The position numbers and the translations under genes were made by a program. The notes below the pieces were generated by a model, which did no database searches, was not told the origin of the DNA, and saw only the letters and a list, made by a program, of their open reading frames with translations. Shown one piece after another: positions 23,775 through 31,277 of a stretch of 64,000 nucleotides of DNA. Position 1 is the stretch's first letter; each line of letters starts with the position of its first letter. This DNA comes from JASHUC01 sp963849095. GTDB taxonomy: Bacteria > Pseudomonadota > Gammaproteobacteria > Steroidobacterales > Steroidobacteraceae. The DNA lies in the NCBI GenBank assembly GCA_963849095.1, contig CAWKGA010000005.1:124001-188000 (forward strand). Direction: 5' to 3'.

Positions 23775-24938
23775 TCACAGTCGGCCGGCTCGAAAGGCGT
23801 TCAAAAGATCGCCCGCGGAAACGGCACGGATTCCCTCGGCAAGCGGGAAGGACGTGTCCCCAGCGTGGACGACACTCAACTCTCGGAGCTTCAAGTCAGC
23901 CATTGCGATGCGCATCGACGGTGTGACAGCCGGCGCTGTCGTTCGCTTGATCTCGACTCCGATCCGCCGCTCGCCACGCACGATGAGCAGATCGAGCTCC
24001 GCCCCCGTGTGCGTACGCCAGAAGTAGCACTCATGCTGTGCCGCACCGAGCGCCTGGATCACCTGCTCGACGATGAGCCCCTCCCATGACGCGCCGGACT
24101 TCGGATGCTCTTCGAGCTGCGCTCGAGTATGGATGCCAAGCAGAGCGTGCAAGAGTCCTGAATCGCGCACGTAGATCTTGGGAGCGCGCACCTGGCGCTT
24201 ACCGAGGTTCTCGTGCCACGGGGTCAGCTCTCTCATGACGAACGCATCCGACATCCGATCGAGATAGCCGCGGACCGTCGTGTCCGCAAGCGCCATCGAC
24301 CGACCGATCTCCGAGGCGTTCCAGAGTTGGCCGTGCGCATGGGCGAGCATCGACCAGAATCGGTGCATGGCCTGTGTGCCGGCGGAAACGCCGAGTTGCG
24401 GCAAATCGCGCTCGAGGAAGGTTCGCAGGAAGCGCTCCCGCCACTCGAGGCTCTCCCGCTCCGAGCGCGCGATGAACGCACGAGGGAATCCCCCTCTCAG
24501 CCAGAGCTTCTCGAGCCTCGCTGTCCCGACCTCCTCCATCGAGAGGCCCGGCAGCTCGTGATACGCGATGCGACCTGCGAGGGATTCGGCACTTTGCCTG
24601 AGCAGCCCTGGCGAGGCGCTTCCGAGGATGAGGAAACGAGTCCGGATGGGACGGCGATCGGCAAGTACGCGAAGGCTCGGAAAGAGCTCCGGCCGATGTT
24701 GGATCTCGTCCAGAATTACCAGCCCCTCTAAGCCCGCCAGAGCGAGCATCGGGTCCGCGAGCCGCGCAACCGCTCGTGGGTCCTCCAGGTCGAACCGGGT
24801 GACCTTGCTGGTAAAAGTGCGTGCCAGCGAGAGAGCAAGCGTGGTCTTGCCGACCTGGCGTGCGCCCAAGAGCCCCACGGCCGGGAAATGCTTGAGAAGC
24901 CGCCGCAGAGCCTCAAGATGTTGCGGGCGCTCGATCAT
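23775..24938 (-). CDS. AAA ATPase with DUF4143 C-terminal domain
   Basis: A 387-residue protein. Walker A is GARQVGKTT (about residues 25-33) and Walker B is LVILDEIQ (about 72-79), followed by the sensor segment RFLILGSASPGLL. The C-terminal DUF4143 part includes VRDSGLLHALLGI and a nuclease-like GAELDLLI...EIKR pattern (Asp and Glu-x-Lys). Members of this family are abundant in mobile regions and are sometimes treated as antitoxin- or defence-associated, but no reaction is settled. It lies alone, in the same direction as the TIR gene, between that gene and the island's integrase remnant. Confidence 0.8.
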   Translation of the reverse strand: MIERPQHLEALRRLLKHFPAVGLLGARQVGKTTLALSLARTFTSKVTRFDLEDPRAVARLADPMLALAGLEGLVILDEIQHRPELFPSLRVLADRRPIRTRFLILGSASPGLLRQSAESLAGRIAYHELPGLSMEEVGTARLEKLWLRGGFPRAFIARSERESLEWRERFLRTFLERDLPQLGVSAGTQAMHRFWSMLAHAHGQLWNASEIGRSMALADTTVRGYLDRMSDAFVMRELTPWHENLGKRQVRAPKIYVRDSGLLHALLGIHTRAQLEEHPKSGASWEGLIVEQVIQALGAAQHECYFWRTHTGAELDLLIVRGERRIGVEIKRTTAPAVTPSMRIAMADLKLRELSVVHAGDTSFPLAEGIRAVSAGDLLNAFRAGRL

Positions 24939-25124
24939 GGCGCCGGAGTCTACCCTGACAATTCAGTTTTGAAAACCGAACTTTCGCAGAGCGTGCTCCA
25001 GGCTGGCACCACGGGTGCCACGGCGTTGCAGTGGGGCACGACGCTGGTCATCGACACCACGAGACGCAAGCGGGGCTGATATTTTCTTTCCCCGACGCCG
25101 CGGATCTGAGCGCTCGGACCCGCT

Positions 25125-25616
25125 TCACCGAACGGTGACCCCGACAATGTGCGTCTGGAAAAGCTGCACCGGCGTGCGCCGGCGAAGATGCTGCCGCAAC
25201 CGCGCGAGTTCATCCGCGGTCGGCCGCCGGGATCGCTTACGAGATTTACTGATGAGCCGCAGCTCCCCGCAGGCGCCGCGCGCCTCCTGCGCGATCTCCG
25301 GCCGCACGGGGATCTCCTTGACGTTCTTTGCGGCCCGCAGCACGACGCCGATCCAGATCAGATCGTTCATGACGGTCGCACATCCAGTGCCATCGGCACG
25401 CCGGGCGCGAACGTGATTAATCAGGGCCGAGGCGGTAGCGAGTGTTGCAGGATCTTCGAGTTCGACTTCGCGGTGCCTCGCCCAGGACACCGTCGCGGAG
25501 CGATATGTAAAGGCTTTGGCTTCCCGATGGACGATCATCTTGCCCACACGCCTGCGCACGATTGCCGTGTAGCGGATCGTGCCGTTGGCTTGCTTGCGTG
25601 CCTTGATCGTTGCCAT
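25125..25616 (-). pseudogene. Tyrosine integrase, N-terminal part only
   Basis: Starts MATIKARKQANGTIRYTAIV and continues with AFTYRSATVSWARHREVELE, the arm-binding and SAM-like core-binding domains of phage-type integrases. It stops at residue 163 just as the catalytic domain begins (RRPTADELARLRQHL), and no Arg-His-Arg-Tyr active site follows in any frame. It is placed where a dusA-type integrase should be: immediately before and divergent from the dusA fragment at 25687. Island A can therefore not excise by itself. Confidence 0.75.
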
Positions 25617-25625
25617 GATGGAGTT

Positions 25626-25665
25626 GGAGGAGACAAGGCGATCTGGTCTCCTTTACGTCTCCTCC
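25626..25665 (+). repeat. Arm-type site block at the right end of island A
   Basis: GGAGGAGAC (25626) is followed at +20 by GTCTCCT (25646) and at +31 by GTCTCCTCC (25657), which is the exact inverse of the first element. It lies between the integrase start and the dusA fragment. The left end of the island (17111-17149) has the same layout. Confidence 0.55.
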
Positions 25666-25686
25666 GCAAACGATAAACCCCACCAA

Positions 25687-25806
25687 ATGCCCAACAATCC
25701 CGCAGAAATGACTGTGTCGGAAATGCCTGGAAAAATAGCCATTCCAGACGATTTCCCCCGGGAAAAATTCGACCGCAAGCTCTCCGTCGCCCCCATGATG
25801 GACTGA
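25687..25806 (+). pseudogene. dusA 5' fragment 2 (displaced)
   Basis: Reads MPNNPAEMTVSEMPGKIAIP, then FDRKLSVAPMMD and a stop (39 codons). The start is close to intact dusA (MPDNPAEM), the middle has diverged, and the 26-bp core at the end is identical. It is the dusA 5' end displaced when the next island entered. Confidence 0.85.
25780..25805 (+). repeat. Attachment-site core, copy 2
   Basis: The same 26 bp as at 17046 and 29141, at the junction of islands A and B. Similarity to dusA ends exactly after this core: the following bases AGCG differ from GACG in dusA. Confidence 0.8.
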
Positions 25807-25976
25807 GCGTAATTGCTTATACGGATCAAACCCTTGTTGGTGTCCGTGTGCACGATATGTGCAGTCTCACGACGTTCATACGTTGCAACGCTACGTGGCT
25901 TGCTGTCCCTGTCCGACGATGCTCGGAACGCGCGACGGCACACCACGGCGGCTGGCAGCAGCGAGCGAACCATGCG

Positions 25977-27008
25977 CTACTCGCGCATCACGGCCATCTT
26001 GTTCACCCGCGCCGCGACCTCGGCGCATGCCTGCATGAGCTGGTCGAAGGAAAGGGCGTCGCCCACCATCACTTCGTCGGCCAGCATGGCCGCGTAATCC
26101 TCGGCAAGCGCCTTGCGCGCTTGGCCTTCGGGGACGATTCGCAGATGTCCTTGTGTTGCGGCCGCATAGTCGATGACCCCGCCGTCGGTGTCTTTCTCGA
26201 TGAAGAAGCAGGACTTGTGCCGCGCGACGGCCACCGCGACCGCGTGATCCGCGACGATGCTGGCAAAGTGTGGGCTACGCGCGATGGCGGCCAAGTCGTG
26301 CCAGTGCCGCGCGTACCGCTCGCCGCGGATGCGGCCTTGCGCGCAGTAGACGTGTGCCGCGGTGGCTTTTTCCCAGAAGGTTCGCGCCACGCTCATGACC
26401 AGGGGCGTGGCAATCGGGAACGATACGTTGGGCAAATGCCCGTCCATGTCGCAAGCCGCTGGCAGCACCTGGTGTGGTTCGCCAGTGGCGCGGCCACCGA
26501 ATTCCAGGGCGACGACGGGCGGCACGTAGCCCGTGCCCTGTGCGAGCGCAGGGTAATGCAGCAGCAGCTTATCGTTCTCCTGGCCCGCCAGTTCGATCCT
26601 GGCATCAAGCCGTTCGTGCGCCAGCGACGCCTCGATGACCGGCTGTACGTTCGCCTTGATCCAGTCTGGCAGGCGATGTCGCACGGCCTGTGTCCATTTG
26701 GCGGCTTGGCTGCGGCTGGCGGGAAGGTCGCCGCCGTCACCGATCAGGTCTGGAATGAGCTTTCGGATGTCATAGGTGAGGTCGATGTCTTCGGAGAAGC
26801 GGTTGATGATCTTGTAGACCTTCGACAAGGACGTGCCGCCCTTGAAGGTCAGATCGGCGGACAACGGCGACTCGAACAGGGTGCGCAAGGTCCATACCAC
26901 CCACAAGTCCTTTTCGAGCAGGTGCGTGGGACGCCCGGTTTCCGCGCGCACGTATTCCAGTGCTTCGCGCCGGTCATCTTGGCCGAGATCGAAGAAATAT
27001 TCAGCCAC
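25977..27008 (-). CDS. abiEii: AbiEii nucleotidyltransferase toxin
   Basis: A 343-residue protein. The start at the GTG 27008 overlaps the abiEi stop by 8 bp. The nucleotidyltransferase signature is clear: FKGGTSLSKVYKIINRFSED (about residues 57-76) followed by IDLTY, giving the GSK-like loop and the Asp-x-Asp metal site. The family arrests growth by adding nucleotides to target RNAs (tRNA for the related MenT toxins) and gives abortive infection against phage. Length agrees with AbiEii. It forms the standard two-gene AbiE operon with the gene upstream and is the main cargo of island B. Confidence 0.88.
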   Translation of the reverse strand: MAEYFFDLGQDDRREALEYVRAETGRPTHLLEKDLWVVWTLRTLFESPLSADLTFKGGTSLSKVYKIINRFSEDIDLTYDIRKLIPDLIGDGGDLPASRSQAAKWTQAVRHRLPDWIKANVQPVIEASLAHERLDARIELAGQENDKLLLHYPALAQGTGYVPPVVALEFGGRATGEPHQVLPAACDMDGHLPNVSFPIATPLVMSVARTFWEKATAAHVYCAQGRIRGERYARHWHDLAAIARSPHFASIVADHAVAVAVARHKSCFFIEKDTDGGVIDYAAATQGHLRIVPEGQARKALAEDYAAMLADEVMVGDALSFDQLMQACAEVAARVNKMAVMRE

Positions 27009-27597
27009 GCGCTGCTTCTCTGCCGATCGCCTGCGCCATCCAGGAGGGCAGTGCCGCACGGGCGGAGGCGAGAGCACTCCATTCAGTGCGGGGAAGGGTG
27101 CGGCGTAGCGCCGCCAGAGACTTGCCTGCATGCGTCGGCCCCATCCATGCCAGCGCACGTACCGCCGCACCCGCCGGGCCTGTGCCCAGGGCCAACATCC
27201 AACGGGGCGCATGCTTCATCAGCACTTCCGAGCGGCCCAACTTCAGTTTTCGGGTTTTCCCGGAGGTCAGGTAGACCTCACGAATCGGAACTTGTTGTGT
27301 CAGGCCAAAGGCGTTGGCGGCGCGGGCACCGTGTGGCGCGACGATTTCCCCACTTTGCTCGGCCATTGCCTTCACAACTTTCTCCGGGGCAGGGGCGCGG
27401 GTACCGAAGCGGCTGGAGACCGGAGCCACGTAGATGCCGCGTGCCACGCGTAGCAGCTTGCCGGCCTTGGTCAGTCGGGAGAAAGCCTGATCGATCGCCG
27501 GCCGGCTCCCCAGGTGCAGAAACTCCTTGGGTGACAGCACGCCCCCCTCGGGGAGAGATTTCACTTGCAGCAGGATGGTTTCGGGGAGCGTGTTCAT
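27001..27597 (-). CDS. abiEi: AbiEi antitoxin and autorepressor
   Basis: A 198-residue protein. The ATG at 27597 is chosen for its GAGG ribosome site and the natural start NTLPETILLQVKSLPEGG. An N-terminal winged helix (LSPKEFLHLGSRPAIDQAFS, then KLLRVARGIYV) and the AbiEi/DUF6088 C-terminal domain (IVAPHGARAANAFGL, REVYLTSGKTRKLKLG) are present. AbiEi neutralises AbiEii without stable complex formation (type IV) and represses the operon by binding inverted repeats in the promoter; two such repeats lie just upstream at 27616-27649. Confidence 0.88.
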   Translation of the reverse strand: MNTLPETILLQVKSLPEGGVLSPKEFLHLGSRPAIDQAFSRLTKAGKLLRVARGIYVAPVSSRFGTRAPAPEKVVKAMAEQSGEIVAPHGARAANAFGLTQQVPIREVYLTSGKTRKLKLGRSEVLMKHAPRWMLALGTGPAGAAVRALAWMGPTHAGKSLAALRRTLPRTEWSALASARAALPSWMAQAIGREAARG

Positions 27598-27615
27598 GAG
27601 CGCCTCTATGAGTAA

Positions 27616-27649
27616 GAAACTATACGTTAGTTTCTGACATATGGAAACT
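27616..27649 (-). promoter_or_regulatory. abiE promoter with two overlapping inverted repeats
   Basis: GAAACTA/TAGTTTC (27616-27634, 5-bp centre) and AGTTTC/GAAACT (27629-27649, 9-bp centre) share the middle arm. On the minus strand TTTCCA (27647-27642) and TATAGT (27624-27619) are 17 bp apart and lie within the repeats. This arrangement fits the known AbiEi autorepression. Confidence 0.65.
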
Positions 27650-27973
27650 CGCAAGATTCCAGCATCCGGCGTCCCACTCGCGGGATTGCGGGAGCCGAAG
27701 GAAGCCCCGCCGCTGGGCGTCATCCTCTGCACCAAAGAAGAGCGTTGACCTCACGACCTTCCGTTTGCCATGCAACTCGCCTTCCGTTTCGCATCCCGTT
27801 CCGGCATGGCGGTCGGAGCATCCGCTATCCGATGGCCAGATGAACCAGCCGTTGCCATCGTGGCCGCAGCGCCGGCACCTTTATTGCGCCGTCGATCAGC
27901 TCTAGCGTAACCTATAGATCTCTTTTAGATCCGTATGCGTTACTTTTTCGCTAGCAGAGGCAAGGAGCAATGA
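27650..27973. other. Intergenic region between abiE and the membrane/XRE pair
   Basis: No gene is supported here. Near the right end lies an inverted repeat GATCT/AGATC (27917-27931, 5-bp centre) and flanking GTAAC/GTTAC arms (27907-27943), a plausible operator for the XRE regulator of the downstream pair. AAGGAG at 27962-27967 is the ribosome site of the next gene. Confidence 0.4.
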
Positions 27974-28423
27974 ATGTCGCAGGCAACATCTAGCGGCTTG
28001 GAGGCCATGGTTACCTGGTCTCGGCGGAGTATCTGGTGCGCGGTTTGCGTGGCCCTGTTCTTGGGCGCAGTCGGCATCGTATTTGGCACATCGGCATCAC
28101 CTCCTCTGGTCGTCATGGCTGGCACGGGGATGAAGGTATTGCCGATCTTCATTGTGATCATTGTGGCTGCATTGATTAGTTCGCGTCGGCGCATCGGCGC
28201 ATCGAAAGAACTGATGCGGGCAATCCAAAACGACGAACTCCGGCTGGTCGCATCGACACGCGCCTACCGCAACGGCTTTTGCGCCACGCTGGGCGCACTG
28301 GTGCTCGTTGCCCTTACGCTCATGTGGTGGACTGTCCCGAACCCGCTGCTGCTTCTCCTTTGCGTGACGACTTGCTCGGGCATCGTCACGCTTTTGGTCA
28401 GCTTTCTCTATTACGACCGTTGA
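27974..28423 (+). CDS. Small four-helix membrane protein, unknown
   Basis: A 149-residue protein with a strong AGGAG ribosome site. Four hydrophobic segments are visible, roughly residues 20-40 (IWCAVCVALFLGAVGIVFG), 45-66, 100-120 and 125-145, with a basic loop (SSRRRIGASKEL) between the second and third. No family is recognised. A small membrane protein followed at once by a short XRE regulator is a recurrent bacterial gene pair of unknown role. The pair lies beside abiE within island B. Confidence 0.6.
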   Translation: MSQATSSGLEAMVTWSRRSIWCAVCVALFLGAVGIVFGTSASPPLVVMAGTGMKVLPIFIVIIVAALISSRRRIGASKELMRAIQNDELRLVASTRAYRNGFCATLGALVLVALTLMWWTVPNPLLLLLCVTTCSGIVTLLVSFLYYDR

Positions 28424-28429
28424 GCGGCG

Positions 28430-28645
28430 ATGGAAGAACGATTGACGAATACGCTCAAAGTCGAGCGCGCCAAGCGCGATCTCACGCAAGCGGCCTTAGC
28501 GGGTTTGATCGGCGTGACGCGCAAATCGATCAACGCGATCGAACTGGGGCACATGGTGCCGTCTACGCTGCTCGCGCTAAGGCTCGCTCGCGCACTAGAT
28601 ACCACGGTTGAAGCTTTGTTCCATATCGAGTCGGGGCATGCGTGA
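28430..28645 (+). CDS. Short XRE-family regulator
   Basis: A 71-residue single-domain Cro/C1 helix-turn-helix protein: LKVERAKRDLTQAALAGLIG then VTRKSINAIELG and SLALRLARAL-like helix (LLALRLARALDTTVEALF). It resembles the compact YgzD/YozG type. It starts 6 bp after the membrane-protein gene and is surely co-transcribed with it. The likely target is the inverted repeat at 27917-27931. Distal sequence to 28895 shows no gene. Confidence 0.75.
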   Translation: MEERLTNTLKVERAKRDLTQAALAGLIGVTRKSINAIELGHMVPSTLLALRLARALDTTVEALFHIESGHA

Positions 28646-28895
28646 ACGAGGCAGCGATGTATGTGGTAACGCGCGCGGTGGTCGGAATCGTGCGCGCGGC
28701 TTTCGAGGAAGCCTCGCCGCTGTCTGCTCGCCACATCCTCAAGTCTCTCTTTGGTCCAAAAAGCGCACAGATTGCGGCGGTGCGCTTGATGAGTTCTTGC
28801 GCGAATCCATCACGATTACGCGCTATTCAGCTCTCGACTGATGGCTTCCAACGTGCAGCATGGCCGGCAGCACGCATCTCTGAACTCGAGATGGC

Positions 28896-28976
28896 TCATG
28901 TGGCGCGGCGGATGCGTACGATCGCCGTGCAGCGGATCGCGCCGTTCGCTTGCCTACGTGCCTTGATGGTTGCCAT
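28896..28976 (-). pseudogene. Tyrosine integrase, 5' remnant of island B
   Basis: Reads MATIKARRQANGAIRCTAIV then RIRRAT and a stop (26 residues), nearly matching the start of the 25616 copy. The rest of the gene is gone; the preceding 28646-28895 holds no catalytic-domain sequence. It is placed directly before dusA in the usual divergent orientation. Confidence 0.7.
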
Positions 28977-28986
28977 GATGGCATTT

Positions 28987-29025
28987 GAGGGGGACACGCC
29001 GATCTTGTCCCCTTTATGTCCCCTC
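28987..29025 (+). repeat. Arm-type site block at the right end of island B
   Basis: GAGGGGGAC (28987) is followed at +20 by GTCCCCT (29007) and at +31 by GTCCCCTC (29018). Offsets equal those in island A, but T has become C in both direct repeats and the inverted copy is G-rich in parallel, so pairing and repeat identity are kept. Confidence 0.5.
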
Positions 29026-29047
29026 AGCACCCGATAAACTCCGCGGA

Positions 29048-30154
29048 ATGCCCGATAATCCCGCAGAAATGATTGAGTCAGGAGAGCCTAAGAAAATAGG
29101 CGTTTTCTCCGATCCTTCGGCTGGAAAGTTGGATCGCCGCCTCTCCGTCGCCCCCATGATGGACTGGACGGACCGCCACTGCCGCTACTTCCTGCGCGGC
29201 TTCTCCCCGCGCATCCTGCTCTACACCGAGATGATCACGGCCGCGGCGGTCGTCCGCGGCGATCGCGAGCGCCTGCTTGCGTTTGATCCGGAGGAACACC
29301 CGGTCGCGCTGCAGCTCGGCGGGAGCGACCCCGCGCAGCTCGCCGCGGCCGCGCGGGCAGGGGAGGAGGCGGGCTACGACGAGATCAATCTCAACTGCGG
29401 CTGCCCGAGCGACCGGGTGGCGAGCGGAGCGTTCGGCGCCTGCTTGATGCGCGAGCCGGGGAGGGTCGGCGAGTGCGTCGCCGCGATGCGGGCCGCCGTG
29501 CGAGCGCCGGTCACCGTGAAGACGCGGATCGGAGTGGTGGAGGGGCGCGGCGCGCAGGGCATCGAGGCGGCCCGGCGCTTCGACGAAGAGGATCGCGCGG
29601 CGCTGCACGGTTTCTTGAGCGCCGTGCGCGAAGCCGGCTGCGACGCTGTGATCGTGCACGCGCGCAAGGCGGTCCTCGGCGGCCTCTCGCCGAAGGACAA
29701 CCGCGAGGTGCCGCCGCTGCGCTACGACATCGTCCGCGAGATCGCGCGCGACTACGCAGAGTGGCCCGTGATCGTGAACGGTGGACTGCGCGAACCCCAG
29801 GCGATTCTCGAGGCACTGCAGTGGTGCGGCGGCGTGATGCTCGGGCGCGAGGCGTACCATCGGCCGTTCCTGCTCGCCGAGCTGCACTCGGCCGTGTTCC
29901 CCGAGGCGCCGCCGCCGGAGCTCGCTCGCGGCGCGCAGCTCGAGCGCATGGCCCGGTATGCCGAGAGGCAACTTGCACGCGGCGACCGGTTGCCGTCGAT
30001 TACGCGCCACATGCTCGGCCTGTATGCGGGGGAGCCCGGTGCCCGCGAGTATCGCCGCCTTCTCAGCGAGGGCGCGCGGGAGCCGGGCGCCGGCGCGGGG
30101 CTCCTCCATTCGGCGGCGCGCGAGGCTCCCCCTCGCCGCCCCGGCAGTCGATGA
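29048..30154 (+). CDS. dusA: tRNA-dihydrouridine(20/20a) synthase DusA
   Basis: A 368-residue flavoenzyme that reduces uridine 20/20a in the tRNA D-loop. Visible motifs: RRLSVAPMMDWTDRHCRYF (FMN-binding strand 1), EINLNCGCPSDRV with the catalytic Cys, FGACLM, VTVKTRIGV with the FMN Lys, VHARKAVLGGLSPKDNRE, and VIVNGG/MLGREAYHRP for phosphate binding. The first 30 residues are variable and probably came from the last island. The C-terminus carries a 45-residue Gly/Arg-rich tail longer than usual. The gene's 5' end is the integration site for the islands to its left and is fully restored. Confidence 0.95.
   Translation: MPDNPAEMIESGEPKKIGVFSDPSAGKLDRRLSVAPMMDWTDRHCRYFLRGFSPRILLYTEMITAAAVVRGDRERLLAFDPEEHPVALQLGGSDPAQLAAAARAGEEAGYDEINLNCGCPSDRVASGAFGACLMREPGRVGECVAAMRAAVRAPVTVKTRIGVVEGRGAQGIEAARRFDEEDRAALHGFLSAVREAGCDAVIVHARKAVLGGLSPKDNREVPPLRYDIVREIARDYAEWPVIVNGGLREPQAILEALQWCGGVMLGREAYHRPFLLAELHSAVFPEAPPPELARGAQLERMARYAERQLARGDRLPSITRHMLGLYAGEPGAREYRRLLSEGAREPGAGAGLLHSAAREAPPRRPGSR
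29141..29166 (+). repeat. Attachment-site core, copy 3 (in intact dusA)
   Basis: The same 26-bp core within dusA codons 32-40 (LSVAPMMDW). It marks the right boundary of the island stack. Confidence 0.85.
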
Positions 30155-30286
30155 CCCGGCGACGGCCCGCCGGGCGAGTCTCGATTCCCGCTCGGCTAGC
30201 GGCTCCGGGGCAGTCGCGTATAATCTGGCAAAGACTGCGCGGCGGCTCTCGTTGGCCGAGCAGTTGAGCGCTGGCCGACCATCAGC

Positions 30287-31183
30287 ATGGGAAAAGACAT
30301 CGAGCTCGCCATTCTCTTCGCCGATGTGGTCGGGTCGACCCGACTCTATGAGCTGATGGGCGACTTGAAGGCGCGCGACATGGTCGCGATCTGCATCGAG
30401 GTGATGCGGAGCGCCACCGAGCAGTATCAGGGCACGGTCATCAAGACGATGGGCGATGAGGTCATGGCGACCTTTCCGACCGCCGATCAGGCCCTCAACG
30501 CCGCCGCCCAGATGCAGCAGCAGATCTCCCGGCACTCGCAGCTGAAGGTCGACGGCCAGCCCGTCGCCATCCGCGTCGGCTGCCACTTGGGTCCAGTCGT
30601 GCTGGAGAACCGGGACGTGTTCGGCGCCACGGTCCACACCGCGAACCGCATGACGAGCCAGGCCAAGGCGGCCCAGATCATGACGACCGCGGCCGTGGTC
30701 GATAAGCTCTCCCCGCAGTGGCGCACCGCGGTCCGGCAGGTCGACATCGCCATGCTGAAAGGCCAGGGGGGCGAGGTCGCGCTCTACGAGGTCCTCTGGC
30801 AGACGGAGGACGTGACGAGCATGGTGCCCGCCATCGCCCTCGCCGGAAAGAGCGGTCCCGCGTTGCGCATGCGCCTGCGGATCCAGGATCGCGACATCGT
30901 GCTCGACGAGCAGCATCCGAGCATCGCGATCGGCCGCGCGGAGGACAGCGATGTCGTGGTGAAGGGCAACCTCATCTCGCGCCTCCATGCGCGGATCGAG
31001 ATCAATCGCCACAAGTTCGTGCTGATCGACCAGAGCACCAACGGCACCTTCGTGCAGACGGACGACGGAGACGAGGCCTTCGTCCGCCGCGACAGCATGC
31101 AGATCAAGGGCAGGGGGCTGATCGGGCTCGGGAAGCTTCCCGAGCAAGACTCACCCCAGACCATCCGGTTCGTGTGTGAGTGA
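30287..31183 (+). CDS. Class III nucleotidyl cyclase fused to an FHA domain
   Basis: A 298-residue soluble protein. The N-terminal cyclase homology domain (residues 1-180) shows ILFADVVGSTRLYELMGD with the first metal Asp, KTMGDEVMATF with the second, and FGATVHTANRMTSQA. Residues about 205-290 form an FHA domain: SIAIGRAEDSDVVV, then SRLHARIEI and TNGTFVQ, the phosphothreonine-binding pattern. It should make cAMP (or cGMP) and couple this to a Thr-phosphorylated partner; no Ser/Thr kinase gene is in the window. It stands alone and is followed by two hairpins. Confidence 0.85.
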   Translation: MGKDIELAILFADVVGSTRLYELMGDLKARDMVAICIEVMRSATEQYQGTVIKTMGDEVMATFPTADQALNAAAQMQQQISRHSQLKVDGQPVAIRVGCHLGPVVLENRDVFGATVHTANRMTSQAKAAQIMTTAAVVDKLSPQWRTAVRQVDIAMLKGQGGEVALYEVLWQTEDVTSMVPAIALAGKSGPALRMRLRIQDRDIVLDEQHPSIAIGRAEDSDVVVKGNLISRLHARIEINRHKFVLIDQSTNGTFVQTDDGDEAFVRRDSMQIKGRGLIGLGKLPEQDSPQTIRFVCE

Positions 31184-31229
31184 TGAGCCGCGCTAGAGCG
31201 CGGCTCATGCCCGCACAGGATGTGCGGGC
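31184..31229. terminator. Tandem hairpins between convergent genes
   Basis: Stem TGAGCCGCGC with loop TAGA and its exact complement (31184-31207), then stem GCCCGCAC with a 5-nt loop and its complement (31209-31229). The first stem begins at the stop codon of the cyclase gene. There is no strong T-run, so termination in either direction is inferred from the paired hairpins in a convergent gap. Confidence 0.5.
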
Positions 31230-31277
31230 GGGGTGCGTGTCCGCCAGGGATGGCTTCTAGGCTGAGCCTCTTACTCT

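Noticed and set aside
25806..25976. Arm-type block at the left end of island B
   Set aside because: Only scattered GTCC sequences occur; neither the GTCCCCT pair nor the 11-bp spacing is present.
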